64,000 nucleotides of DNA from Oceanimonas pelagia (GTDB lineage Bacteria > Pseudomonadota > Gammaproteobacteria > Enterobacterales > Aeromonadaceae): contig NZ_CP118224.1 in NCBI RefSeq assembly GCF_030849025.1, positions 790,001 through 854,000 of the forward strand. Direction: 5' to 3'. Each line of letters begins with the position of its first letter. The stretch's first letter is position 1. The notes under the pieces were generated by a model that was given only the letters and a program-made list of their open reading frames with translations, made no database searches and had not been told where the DNA came from. Below are positions 52,266 through 61,774 of the stretch, piece by piece. Made by a program: the position numbers and the translations under genes.

Positions 52266-52302
52266 TGTGAAAGTAAAATTTAATAAAAAACAGTGGGATA
52301 GA

Positions 52303-53943
52303 ATGACGTCTTTAGTCCGGCAGCCGGCTTTTATGGCCCTGCAGCAGTTAAAACAAAAAGAGCAGGCCATCAGTCTGGCGCAGCGGTTTGCCGCAGAGTC
52401 CAATCGCTTTGAGCAGTTCAGCCTGGGGTTTGGCGAGCAGTTGCGGGTGGACCTGTCGCGCCAGCACTGGTCGGTCGAGGTGCGGGCGTTGTTGTGCCGG
52501 CTGGCGCACGACATGGGGCTTAAGACTGCCATTGAAGCGCTGTTTGCCGATAACCGCTTCAACCACACCGAGGGCCGGGCGGCGCTGCACGCGGCGTTGC
52601 GCATGCCGCCCGGCGCTGTGTTGGAGCACAAGGGCGAGAACGTGGTGCCCAAGGTGCATGCCGAGCTTGCGCGCATTCAGGCCTTTTGTCAGCAAGTGCA
52701 TAGCGGCGACTGGCGAGGGTTCTCTGGCCAGCCCATTCGTGATGTGGTCAACATTGGCATTGGTGGCTCCGACCTTGGCCCTGCCATGGTGGTGGAAGCG
52801 CTGGTGCCTTATCAGGATCAGGGCCTGCGGGCACATTTTGTGTCGAACATGGACGGTGCCCAGCTGGGTAGTGTGCTGGCGGGGCTGAACCCGGCCACCA
52901 CTCTGTTTGTGATCTCGTCAAAAACCTTTACCACCGACGAAACCATGACCAACGCCCGCGCCGCACGGGCCTGGCTGCTGGCGGCCTGTGGCAGCGAGCA
53001 ACACATTGCCCGGCACTTTGTGGCGGTGTCCACCAACACTGAAGCGGTAACGGCCTTTGGCATTGATGAAGCGAACATGTTCCGCTTCTGGAGCTGGGTG
53101 GGTGGCCGCTTTTCGCTGTGGTCCGCCATTGGCCTGCCCATTGCCCTGGCGCTGGGGTTTGAGCGTTTTCAGCAGTTGCTGGCGGGCGCCCATGCCATGG
53201 ATGAGCACTTGCGCCACACCCCCTTTGAGCACAACATTCCGGTGCAGCTGGCGCTGCTCAGCATCTGGAACATCAACGTGCTGGGGCTGCAGAGTGAGGG
53301 GGTGTTCCCCTACAGCCAGCAGCTCAAGCGTTTTCCTGCCTTTTTGCAGCAGCTGAACATGGAGTCGAACGGCAAGGGCGTAAACAACGCCGGCCAGCCG
53401 CTTGACCATGCCACCGGCCCGGTGGTGTGGGGTGAGGTGGGCACCAATGGCCAGCATGCGTTTTTTCAGTTGCTGCACCAGGGCAGTGTGGTGGTGCCGG
53501 CGGAGTTTATTGGCTTTGCCCGCTCTGCCTACCCGTACCCCGAGCACCAGCGCAAGCTGCTGGCGAACATGCTGGCCCAGGCCCAGGCCATGGCCTTTGG
53601 CAAGTCACGCGAGCAGGTAGAAGCCGAGCTGGCGGCCGAAGGGTACAGTACCGAGGCCATTGCTCGCCTGGCACCGTATAAGGTAATGCCCGGCAACCGC
53701 CCCTGCACGGTAATGTTGTGCGATGAGCTGAGCCCCTATAACCTGGGCGCGTTGATTGCCATGTATGAACACAAAACCTTTGTGCAGGGTGTGCTCTGGA
53801 ACATTAACAGTTTTGATCAGTGGGGCGTGGAGCTGGGCAAGAAACTGGCCGCAAAATTAATTGACGATCTGGCAAACGGTGTGACCGATGGCCACGACAG
53901 CGCTACCAACGGCCTGTTGGCGCAGATTAAACACTGGAGCTGA
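52303..53943 (+). CDS. pgi: Glucose-6-phosphate isomerase
   Basis: 546 residues from ATG 52303 (GGGATAG upstream), against 549 in E. coli. A longer frame opens at ATG 52219 with a strong GGAGG, but that start lies inside the GTGAGG repeat and would add 28 unrelated residues. Signatures: NIGIGGSDLGPAMVVEAL, SKTFTTDETMTNA, GEVGTNGQHAFFQLLHQG and SPYNLGALIAMYEH. It converts glucose-6-phosphate to fructose-6-phosphate, the entry point for sugar-nucleotide supply. Confidence 0.96.
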   Translation: MTSLVRQPAFMALQQLKQKEQAISLAQRFAAESNRFEQFSLGFGEQLRVDLSRQHWSVEVRALLCRLAHDMGLKTAIEALFADNRFNHTEGRAALHAALRMPPGAVLEHKGENVVPKVHAELARIQAFCQQVHSGDWRGFSGQPIRDVVNIGIGGSDLGPAMVVEALVPYQDQGLRAHFVSNMDGAQLGSVLAGLNPATTLFVISSKTFTTDETMTNARAARAWLLAACGSEQHIARHFVAVSTNTEAVTAFGIDEANMFRFWSWVGGRFSLWSAIGLPIALALGFERFQQLLAGAHAMDEHLRHTPFEHNIPVQLALLSIWNINVLGLQSEGVFPYSQQLKRFPAFLQQLNMESNGKGVNNAGQPLDHATGPVVWGEVGTNGQHAFFQLLHQGSVVVPAEFIGFARSAYPYPEHQRKLLANMLAQAQAMAFGKSREQVEAELAAEGYSTEAIARLAPYKVMPGNRPCTVMLCDELSPYNLGALIAMYEHKTFVQGVLWNINSFDQWGVELGKKLAAKLIDDLANGVTDGHDSATNGLLAQIKHWS

Positions 53944-54088
53944 CTGTGGATGCAGGCAGTTCTCCAGTGCTGCCTGTTGTATTCATTTAAGTTAGGATGT
54001 CGTGGGTTTGAGGAGTGTCTGGTTGCTTGGCCATGGTTATAAAGAGCGAGCACGTGGTGTTGTTAATAAAAAGGCTGAAGCTGAACTG

Positions 54089-55330
54089 ATGAATATAAAA
54101 AAACTGATTGATAACAATAACTTCATCTCATTGATGGTGTTTTTATCGTTGGCGTTACTGCTGTCAACACCGGGCGGCTCAGTGGCTGCATTTGTCATGC
54201 TGCTGCTGGTGGCGCTGTTTTTTTTGTTTCGGGATAAGGATAAACCCGAGCTGAATCATACCGACAAGTTGCTTGTTTTCTCTTTTGTGTTCATGTTTTT
54301 AACGGTGCTGCCGCCTTTTGTAAGCGACGGATTTAGAGGGCGTTACCTCGATCTCTCGTTGCGCTTCTTACTGGTCGTACCTATATTGTGGCTGCTGCTT
54401 AAAACCCCTCCCAAAGCGAGTTGGCTGTTTGGCGGAGCAGTAGTGGGCTGCATCAGCTCCTTTGTCCTTGCAGTTTATCAGTATTTTTATGCAGGAATGC
54501 CCAGGGCTGACGGCTTTCTTTACAGCATTAATTTTGGCTACCTTGCCTGTTCATTGGCGTTTCTGTCGTTTTCCGGCATGATTTTTTTTGAACGTGCAAG
54601 ATGGAAGTTTTTCGCTTTTGTTGGCTTCGCTCTGGCCATGTTTTCCATGGTACTCACCGGTACCCGTGGCGCCTATATTGCCGTGCCTGTGCTGGCTGTG
54701 CTGCTGATTGTTCTGTACAGAAAGGAGCTGGGTGCAAAGCTGCTCATTCTGGTGACTGTGGCCACCATTTCCATGCCTGCCGCCAGCTACATGGTCGTGC
54801 CTCAGGTACAGCAACGTTTTGATGTGCTGATCAACGAACTGGTCAACTATGAGAGCGGTGATGCCAGCAAGGCATACACGTCCAGCGGACTCCGTCTGGA
54901 GCTGTGGAAGGCGGCCATTGAGGCATTCAGGCAAAGTCCGCTGTACGGCTTGAATTACAACCAACGTGAAGCACTGAACGCTCAACTGGTGGATGATGGT
55001 GTGGTTATTCCCCAGGTGTTAACAGTGTCGCGCGGGCATGCTCACAGTGAGTATTTTGAAGTGCTGGCCGGAAGAGGGCTGTTGGGTATTACTGCTTTGT
55101 TTATGTTGTTTCTGGTGCCCGGGGTAATTTTTCTGCGCAAGGCCATGAGTACCTGTGGCAAGGAAAAAGCACTGGCAGCCGCCGGGGTGACCTTTGTTGC
55201 CGGTTTTATGGTGTATGGCATCAGTGAGGCACCGTTACAGGGCAATGTGATATCCGGGTGTTACGCTCTGACCGTGGTCGCCATTTACGCCATGCTGAAA
55301 CGACCAGAAGCAGCCGGGTTACGGGCTTAA
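54089..55330 (+). CDS. waaL: O-antigen ligase (WaaL-like)
   Basis: 413 residues from ATG 54089. Ten to twelve membrane helices; the large periplasmic loop (about residues 255-350) has SGLRLELWKAAIEAFRQSP, and the conserved His in RGHAHSEYFEVLAGRGLLG. The start LMVFLSLALLLSTPGGS and GTRGAYIAVPVL fit the O-antigen ligase superfamily. It probably joins finished polysaccharide to lipid A-core. It could also be another polymerase; the presence of a separate wzy in the cluster favours ligase. Confidence 0.8.
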   Translation: MNIKKLIDNNNFISLMVFLSLALLLSTPGGSVAAFVMLLLVALFFLFRDKDKPELNHTDKLLVFSFVFMFLTVLPPFVSDGFRGRYLDLSLRFLLVVPILWLLLKTPPKASWLFGGAVVGCISSFVLAVYQYFYAGMPRADGFLYSINFGYLACSLAFLSFSGMIFFERARWKFFAFVGFALAMFSMVLTGTRGAYIAVPVLAVLLIVLYRKELGAKLLILVTVATISMPAASYMVVPQVQQRFDVLINELVNYESGDASKAYTSSGLRLELWKAAIEAFRQSPLYGLNYNQREALNAQLVDDGVVIPQVLTVSRGHAHSEYFEVLAGRGLLGITALFMLFLVPGVIFLRKAMSTCGKEKALAAAGVTFVAGFMVYGISEAPLQGNVISGCYALTVVAIYAMLKRPEAAGLRA

Positions 55331-55528
55331 CGTATCGAATCTGGGCTCCAATGTTACATGACGATGTTGGAGCCCACAGGCTGCAAAGCCCACCGACAAT
55401 TCACCAGCCCTTCCTGTTAACCCTCCGCTACCATCCCCAGCGCCCTGGGCGCACCAATCGTTCGATTTTTAGCCGCATTTCCATAACTTCACTAGAATAA
55501 GATTCAGGCGCTTCCACATGGAGCAGTT

Positions 55529-57676
55529 ATGGGTATGCAGGATGCAAACGCGCGCATTTGTCCGTTGTTGCAAAGCCTGGTGTTTCTCACCCGGTTTTAC
55601 GGGCAGCCCCATCAGGGCGAGGCCCTGGTCAATGGCCTGCCCCTGGCCGATGGCCGGCTGACCGTTGCCCTGTTCTCCCGCGCCGCCCATCGCGCCGGCT
55701 TTTCCTCCCGCCAGGATGTTTCCCCCCTTGAGAATATTTCCGAGCTGCTGCTGCCCTGCATTCTGCTGCTGAAAAACGGTGGCGCCTGCGTGCTGCTGGA
55801 AGTGAGCGACGCGCGTGGCTGCCGGGTCATGCTGCCTCACACCGGCGAGGGTGAGCAGTGGCTGCCCACCGAGCAGCTGGCCAAAAGCTACAGCGGCCGG
55901 GTGATCTTGCTCAAACCCCGTTTTCGCTTTGACGAACGCTCCCCACAGGTACTGGATCATGAGCACGGCCACTGGTTCTGGAGCACATTGCGCCGCTCTT
56001 CCTCCATCTACCGGGACGTATTGATTGGCTCCCTGCTGATCAACCTGTTCGCCCTGGTTACGCCGCTGTTCACCATGAATGTGTACGACAAAATCGTGCC
56101 CAACCTGGCGTTCGACTCGCTCTGGGTGCTGGCCACCGGCGCCGCCGTGGTGTTCGTGTTCGACTTTGTCATGCGCCTGCTGCGCAGCCACTTTATCGAC
56201 GTGGCCGGCAAAAAGGCCGATGTGCTGCTCTCCGCCCGCATTTTTGCCAAGGTTATGGGCATGCGCATGGAGGCCCGGCCACCGTCCACCGGCGCCTTTG
56301 CCCGGCACTTGCAGGAATTTGAGTCCATTCGCGAGTTTCTCACCTCGGCCACGGTGGCGGCGCTGGTCGACATTCCCTTTGCCCTGCTGTTTTTGTTCAT
56401 CATCTGGCTCTTTGCCGGCCACATGGTGTGGGCGCCGCTTATGGCCATGCTGTTGCTGGTGGCGGTCAGCCTGCTGGTGCAGCGTCCGCTGCGCCACAGC
56501 ATTGAAGAGGGCTCCAGGCTTGCATCCCAGAAAAACGCCAATCTGGTGGAGGGCATCGCCGGGCTGGAAACCATCAAGCTGTTTGGTGCCCAGGGGGCCT
56601 TTCAGCACCGCTGGGAGCAGGCGGTAAGCCACATGGCCAGCTGGGGCATGAAAACCCGCCGCCTCACCAACGGTGTTTCCACCCTGGCCAACGTTACCCA
56701 GCAGATCACCACGGTCAGCCTGATTGTGCTGGGGGTGTACCTGATTGCTGCCGGCGAGCTGTCCATGGGCGGGCTGATTGCCGCTGTCATGCTCGGCAGC
56801 CGGGCCATTGCGCCCATGGTGCAGCTGTCGGTGCTGTCCACCCGCTATAACCACGCCCGCTCGGCCATGGACATTCTGGAAAAGGTCATGGCCGCTCCCG
56901 ACGAGCAGGAAGACGGCCGGCGCTTTATTCATCATCCCGAGTTTGAGGGCGACATAGTGTTCGACCGGGTGAGCTTTCGTTATCCCGGGGCGGAGCAGAA
57001 TGTGCTGACCGAGGTCAGCCTGCACATCAAGCCCGGCGAAAAGGTGGCCATTATCGGCCGCATCGGCTCGGGCAAAACCACCCTGGAGCGGCTGGTGGCC
57101 GGGCTCTACAAACCCACCGAGGGCGCCATTCGCATAGACGGCATCGACATTGCCCAGCTGCAACCGGCGGTGCTGAGGCGCAACCTGGGTTTTGTACCTC
57201 AGGATGTGACCCTGTTTTACGGCTCCATTCGCGACAATATTGTGATCGCCAACCCGCTGGCGGACGAAGAGGCCGTGCTCAGGGCCGCCGAACGTGCCGG
57301 GGTGACGCTGTTTTCCCATCAGGATCCCGACGGCCTGGAGCGTCAGGTGGGCGAGGGCGGCCGGCTGTTGTCGGGCGGCCAGCGTCAGGCGGTGGCCATC
57401 GCCCGGGCCCTGCTGAATGAGCCCGTGATGCTGATCATGGACGAACCCACCTCCAACATGGACAACCGCTCCGAGCTGCATGTGCGCCAGCAACTGAACA
57501 GGCTGGGGGCGGGCCGAACCCTGCTGCTGGTTACGCATCGTACCTCCATGCTCGATGTGGCCGAGCGCATCATTGTGCTGGAGCAGGGCCGGGTGATGGC
57601 CGACGGTCCCAAGGAGCGGGTGCTGGCGCAGTTGCAGGCGGGCCAGGTCACCATGCGGGAGGTCAGTCATGGCTAG
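55529..57676 (+). CDS. lapB: Type I secretion ABC transporter (LapB-like)
   Basis: 715 residues from ATG 55529 (GGAGCAG upstream). A degenerate C39-peptidase-like N-terminal domain lacks the catalytic Cys, so it only recognises substrate. Six membrane helices follow, then an ABC ATPase with Walker A IGRIGSGKTTLERL, signature LLSGGQRQAVAIARAL and Walker B PVMLIMDEPTSNMD. It is the inner-membrane engine for secreting a giant RTX adhesin. Overlaps lapC by eight bases. Confidence 0.92.
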   Translation: MGMQDANARICPLLQSLVFLTRFYGQPHQGEALVNGLPLADGRLTVALFSRAAHRAGFSSRQDVSPLENISELLLPCILLLKNGGACVLLEVSDARGCRVMLPHTGEGEQWLPTEQLAKSYSGRVILLKPRFRFDERSPQVLDHEHGHWFWSTLRRSSSIYRDVLIGSLLINLFALVTPLFTMNVYDKIVPNLAFDSLWVLATGAAVVFVFDFVMRLLRSHFIDVAGKKADVLLSARIFAKVMGMRMEARPPSTGAFARHLQEFESIREFLTSATVAALVDIPFALLFLFIIWLFAGHMVWAPLMAMLLLVAVSLLVQRPLRHSIEEGSRLASQKNANLVEGIAGLETIKLFGAQGAFQHRWEQAVSHMASWGMKTRRLTNGVSTLANVTQQITTVSLIVLGVYLIAAGELSMGGLIAAVMLGSRAIAPMVQLSVLSTRYNHARSAMDILEKVMAAPDEQEDGRRFIHHPEFEGDIVFDRVSFRYPGAEQNVLTEVSLHIKPGEKVAIIGRIGSGKTTLERLVAGLYKPTEGAIRIDGIDIAQLQPAVLRRNLGFVPQDVTLFYGSIRDNIVIANPLADEEAVLRAAERAGVTLFSHQDPDGLERQVGEGGRLLSGGQRQAVAIARALLNEPVMLIMDEPTSNMDNRSELHVRQQLNRLGAGRTLLLVTHRTSMLDVAERIIVLEQGRVMADGPKERVLAQLQAGQVTMREVSHG

Positions 57677-59051
57677 GCAACCCACCCCGGAGCAGCTCGA
57701 CTACACCAGCGACACCGCCGCCGCCGTGCTGCTCAACACGCCCAGGGGAGCCCGGGCGCTGCTGTGGTGCATGCTGGCCTTTGTGCTGGCGGCCATTGTG
57801 TGGGCCCGCTTTGCCGAGCTGGAGGAGGTAACTTCCGGCAACGGCACCGTGATCCCCTCCAGCCAGTTGCAGGTGGTGTCGAACCTGGAAGGGGGCATAG
57901 TGCGCGAGCTGTATGTGCGTGAGGGCCAGCAGGTGGAGCAGGGGCAACCCCTGTTGCTGATCGACGACACCCGTTTCAGGTCGGATCTGCGCGAGCGCGA
58001 GCAGGAAATTGCCGCGCTGCAGGGCGATGTGCTTCGGCTGGAAGCCCAGGTGGCGTCCATTCAGGTGCGGGAGGCGGAGGATTCTGGCTGGCGCGAGCAG
58101 GTGCAGGTCACACCGGCGGAGCTGGTGTTTCCCCACGAGTTTACAGAGCAGTTCCCCCAGCAGCCCGCCATTCAGCGTTCGCTTTATAACGAGCGGCTCG
58201 AGTTTGTGAAAAACCAGCTGTCGATTTTCGGCAACCAGATCCAGCAGCGCGAGCAGGAAATTGTGGAAACCAGGGCCAAGGTGCGCACCCTGGGCCGGGG
58301 GGTGGGGCTGGCCGCCCGCGAGGTCAACATGAGCCGGCCTCTGGCCCGGGAAGGCATAGTGCCGCAGGTGGAAATTCTGCGCCTGGAGCGTCAGCTCAAC
58401 GAACTGCAGGGCGAGCTGGAGTCGGCCCGGCTGCTGTTGCCCAAGCTGGAGGCCACCCTTAAGGAAACCATCTTCAAGCGCAAGGAAGTGGCCCTCGGCT
58501 TCCGTTCCGAGGCGCAGCAGCAACTGAACGAACGGCGCGGCCAGCTGGCCCGGCTGAAGGCCGGCGAGGTGGGCCTGCAGGACAGGGTCACGCGCACTTC
58601 TGTGCTGTCGCCGGTCAAGGGCACGGTCAAGACCCTGAGCGTGAACACGGTGGGCGGAGTGGTGCAGCCGGGGGTGAGCCTGGTGGAAATCGTGCCGCTG
58701 GAAGACACCCTGTTGGTGGAGGCGCGCATTGAGCCCCGCGACATCGGCTTCCTGCGGCCGGGGCTGGAGGCCATGGTCAAGTTCACCGCCTATGATTTCA
58801 CTATTTATGGAGGCCTGGTGGGCGAGGTGGAAAAAATCAGCGCCGATTCCATTCAGGACGATGACGGCAACACCTTTTTCCTGGCCACCATCCGCACCAA
58901 AGAGAGCTTTTTGGGCAGCGAGCAGGCACCGCTTCGGATTATTCCGGGTATGCAGGCGGGGGTAGACATCATCACCGGCAAGAAAACGGTGCTGGACTAC
59001 CTGCTCAAACCCATTCTAAGAGCAAAGCAGGGCGCTTTGCGTGAGCGTTGA
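57669..59051 (+). CDS. lapC: HlyD-family membrane fusion protein (LapC-like)
   Basis: 460 residues. One N-terminal membrane helix (residues 33-52), a lipoyl/barrel-sandwich half (GNGTVIPSSQLQVVSNLEGG), long coiled coil (about residues 100-290) and the second lipoyl half with TRTSVLSPVKGTVKTLSVNT. It links the LapB transporter to the outer-membrane LapE. Operon with lapB and the tolC-like gene. Confidence 0.93.
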   Translation: MARQPTPEQLDYTSDTAAAVLLNTPRGARALLWCMLAFVLAAIVWARFAELEEVTSGNGTVIPSSQLQVVSNLEGGIVRELYVREGQQVEQGQPLLLIDDTRFRSDLREREQEIAALQGDVLRLEAQVASIQVREAEDSGWREQVQVTPAELVFPHEFTEQFPQQPAIQRSLYNERLEFVKNQLSIFGNQIQQREQEIVETRAKVRTLGRGVGLAAREVNMSRPLAREGIVPQVEILRLERQLNELQGELESARLLLPKLEATLKETIFKRKEVALGFRSEAQQQLNERRGQLARLKAGEVGLQDRVTRTSVLSPVKGTVKTLSVNTVGGVVQPGVSLVEIVPLEDTLLVEARIEPRDIGFLRPGLEAMVKFTAYDFTIYGGLVGEVEKISADSIQDDDGNTFFLATIRTKESFLGSEQAPLRIIPGMQAGVDIITGKKTVLDYLLKPILRAKQGALRER

Positions 59052-59073
59052 GTCGAAGAAAGGGAGAAAAACA

Positions 59074-60378
59074 ATGAGAAAATCGGCGATTGCAGTGCTG
59101 GTGGGCGCCGCCATGGTGCTGCCGGTCCATGGGCAAACACTGGAAGAGGCGGTAACCCAGACCCTGATGACCCACCCCAAGGTCAAGGAAGCCTTTCACC
59201 TTTATCAGTCCCGGCAATATGATCACGACGAGGCCTTTGCCGGCTATTTGCCAAAGCTCGATGCCAATGCCGGCATTGGTTATGAATACACCGACAGCCC
59301 CGGCGTGCGCGACGGTGATCCCAGGGCCGACAAAACCCTGACCCGCAAGGAGGCCGGGTTGTCGCTGCGGCAGATGCTGTTCGACGGCTTTAAAACCCCG
59401 AGCAATGTGCACCGCACCCAGGCGGAAGCCGATGCCCAGCGTTATGCGCTGTTGTCGGATGCGGAAAACATCGCCCTGCGGGTGGCCGAGGTGTACCTCG
59501 ATGTGCTGCGCCAGGACGAGATCGTGGAGCTGTCGCGCCGTAACCTGGCCACCCACGAGCAGATCCTGTCCGACATTCAGCGGCGCACCAATTCCGGGGT
59601 GGGCTCCACCGCCGATCTCAACCAGATCAACGGCCGGGTGGCGCGGGCCTATTCCAACATGACGGCGGCGGAAAACAACCTGCGGGACGCCCAGAGCCAG
59701 TTCATGTCTCTGGTCAACCAGATGCCCGGTGATCTGCGCCAGCCCCAGCCCGACGCCAACTATGTGCCGCCCACCCTGGACGACGCCCTGGCCATGGCCC
59801 AGGAAAACCACCCCACCCTGATGTCGGCATCCTTTGATGTGGCCGCGGCGCACCAGCAGCACAGAGACGCCAAGTCCGGTTTTTACCCCACGGTGAACAT
59901 TGAACTCGACAGCAACTGGAACGACGACATCGACGGTGTGCGCGGCCATAACAACGACTTCACCGCCATGGTGCGCATGCGCTACAACCTGTTCAACGGC
60001 GGCGCCGATATGGCGCGCAGCCGCTCTACCTCGGCGCTGGAAATGCAGGCCAAGGACATTCAGATGAACGCGCACCGTCAGGTGGAAGAGGGCATGCGCC
60101 TGGCCTGGGCGGCTTATGAATCCCTGGGCCGGCAAAAGGACTTTCTGCAGCGCCATGTGGAGTCGAGCTACGACACGGTCGATGCCTACAAAAAGCAGTT
60201 CTCCCTCGGCAACCGCACCCTGCTGGACGTGCTCAACACCGAAAACGAGCTGTTCGAGGCGCGGCGTTCCTACATTAACGCCGAATACGATCAACTGCTG
60301 GCAGAGTACCGCATCATGAACGCCTCGGGCCGCCTGCTGGAAGCCCTGCGTTTTACCCAGCCCGAGCAGTGGCAGTAA
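59074..60378 (+). CDS. lapE: TolC-family outer-membrane channel (LapE-like)
   Basis: 434 residues from ATG 59074 (AAGGGAGAAAAAC upstream; an earlier GTG overlaps lapC). Signal peptide cleaved after VHG, then two OEP domains with the typical repeat (EEAVTQTLMTHPKVKEAFHL; DDALAMAQENHPTLMSASFD). It provides the outer-membrane duct of the type I system. Third gene of the operon. Confidence 0.93.
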   Translation: MRKSAIAVLVGAAMVLPVHGQTLEEAVTQTLMTHPKVKEAFHLYQSRQYDHDEAFAGYLPKLDANAGIGYEYTDSPGVRDGDPRADKTLTRKEAGLSLRQMLFDGFKTPSNVHRTQAEADAQRYALLSDAENIALRVAEVYLDVLRQDEIVELSRRNLATHEQILSDIQRRTNSGVGSTADLNQINGRVARAYSNMTAAENNLRDAQSQFMSLVNQMPGDLRQPQPDANYVPPTLDDALAMAQENHPTLMSASFDVAAAHQQHRDAKSGFYPTVNIELDSNWNDDIDGVRGHNNDFTAMVRMRYNLFNGGADMARSRSTSALEMQAKDIQMNAHRQVEEGMRLAWAAYESLGRQKDFLQRHVESSYDTVDAYKKQFSLGNRTLLDVLNTENELFEARRSYINAEYDQLLAEYRIMNASGRLLEALRFTQPEQWQ

Positions 60379-60397
60379 TAACAAAAGGAGAATTGCG

Positions 60398-60997
60398 ATG
60401 AAACCATGGATTTTGCTGGCTCTGGTGCTGCCGCTGGCGGGTTGTACCCTGACCGCCGAGCCGGAGCGCGATACCACGCCCGAATATGATCTTACCGACA
60501 TGGACCGCGACGGGGTGATCACCGCCCGGGATAACTGCCTGGACTCGGCTCTGAACTCATCTGTAGATAATGACGGTTGTGGCGGCAGTGAGAATCAGGT
60601 GCTGCAGCAGGACATAGTGGTACTGTTTGCTCACGACAAGTCGAACATTACGCCGAAATATCAGGACGAAATTAACCGCATGGCCAGCTTTATGGCCGAA
60701 AACCCCGAGCTGAAGCTGCTGCTGGAAGGGCATGCCAGCCAGGTGGGCACATCGGAATATAACCTGGCGCTGTCGAAACGGCGGGCCCAGGCGGTGCGCC
60801 ATGCCCTGATGCAGCAGGGGGTGCCCGGTGAACGGCTGGAGATCATCGGTTATGGCGAGAGCAAGCCGTTGATCATGGGAGACGACGAGCAGGCCGCTGC
60901 CGCCAACCGTCGGGTGGTGGGCGCGCTTACCAACATGCGTGAGGGCGTGAGAATGCGCTGGAATGTATACAGCATGGAGCCGTCTTCTGAGCAATGA
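60398..60997 (+). CDS. OmpA-like lipoprotein with calcium-binding repeat
   Basis: 199 residues. Signal peptide and lipobox LAGC (Cys near 16), then a thrombospondin type 3-like Ca-binding segment DMDRDGVITARDNCLDSA, then an OmpA peptidoglycan-binding domain with LLLEGHASQVGTSEYNLALS and ERLEIIGYGESKPL. It anchors the secretion complex or envelope to peptidoglycan. It lies inside the Lap operon between lapE and lapG and overlaps lapG by four bases. Confidence 0.9.
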   Translation: MKPWILLALVLPLAGCTLTAEPERDTTPEYDLTDMDRDGVITARDNCLDSALNSSVDNDGCGGSENQVLQQDIVVLFAHDKSNITPKYQDEINRMASFMAENPELKLLLEGHASQVGTSEYNLALSKRRAQAVRHALMQQGVPGERLEIIGYGESKPLIMGDDEQAAAANRRVVGALTNMREGVRMRWNVYSMEPSSEQ

Positions 60998-61677
60998 GGC
61001 CGACTTGTCAGCGGCTTTGCGGGCTGGCGCTGCTGGGCGTGTTGCTCGGCGTGCCAGCCTGGTCACTGGAAGAGGAAGACAGCAACATGCGCGTGGCGGT
61101 GCAATCCGTGTATGGCCGTTCGGCGGCCCACCGATTGCTGGAATGGCGCCGGCTGGTGCGGGAAGGCCAGGCGGCCGCCTGGGGCGAGCAGGAGGCCATT
61201 GAGCGGGTCAACCGCTTTTTTAACCGGCTGGTTTTTATTGACGACATTAAATTGTGGGCCAGCGAGGATTACTGGGCCACGCCGCTGGAGTTTCTGGGGG
61301 CCGGTGGCGGCGACTGTGAAGACTTCAGCCTGGCCAAGTATTTTTCCCTGCGCGAACTGGGGGTGCCCGACGACAAGCTGCGGCTGGTGTACGTCAAGGC
61401 GCTGGAGCTGAACCAGTTTCATATGGTGGTGGCCTATTACCCCACGCCGGCGGCAGTGCCGCTGATCCTGGACAACCTCAAGCCGGCCATTTTGCCGGCC
61501 ACGCGACGGGGAGATCTGGCGCCCATTTACAGTTTCAACGGTCAGCACTTGTGGCTGATGAAGGAAAGAGGCAGGGGTGAACTGGCCGGAGCGTCTTCGC
61601 GTTTGTCGTTATGGAACGAGTTGCGCAGCCGGCTGGAACAGTCGCGGCTGCAGCGACCGGCAATCAACCTGGACTGA
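60994..61677 (+). CDS. lapG: Periplasmic adhesin protease LapG
   Basis: 227 residues of the transglutaminase-like cysteine peptidase (BTLCP) family. After a signal peptide (cut near SLE), the catalytic triad is Cys in GGGDCEDFSLAKY (near 108), His in LNQFHMVV (near 144) and Asp in LILDNLKP. LapG cuts the N-terminus of the LapA adhesin to release it from the surface; LapD holds LapG back when c-di-GMP is high. lapD follows by 97 bases. Confidence 0.93.
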   Translation: MRPTCQRLCGLALLGVLLGVPAWSLEEEDSNMRVAVQSVYGRSAAHRLLEWRRLVREGQAAAWGEQEAIERVNRFFNRLVFIDDIKLWASEDYWATPLEFLGAGGGDCEDFSLAKYFSLRELGVPDDKLRLVYVKALELNQFHMVVAYYPTPAAVPLILDNLKPAILPATRRGDLAPIYSFNGQHLWLMKERGRGELAGASSRLSLWNELRSRLEQSRLQRPAINLD

Positions 61678-61707
61678 ATGATAACGATGCGGGAGTTACG
61701 AAACAGC

Positions 61708-61735
61708 CGTCATGCCCGCGCAGGCGGGAGTGACG
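61708..61735. repeat. GTCATTCCCGC-type palindrome
   Basis: CGTCATGCCCGCGCAGGCGG, then GAGTGACG, is an imperfect palindrome between lapG and lapD. A partial copy (CGTCATTCCCGCGAAGCGG) is at 51074-51092. The motif recalls short palindromic elements common in bacterial intergenic DNA. Confidence 0.7.
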
Positions 61736-61774
61736 AATGAGGAGACGGCGGCGTGTTAAAGGGAATTACATAAT

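Noticed and set aside
55469-57685. 738-codon minus-strand frame opposite lapB
   Set aside because: Very long but rich in His/Gln/Gly as expected of antisense to GC-rich coding DNA; LapB has all expected motifs.
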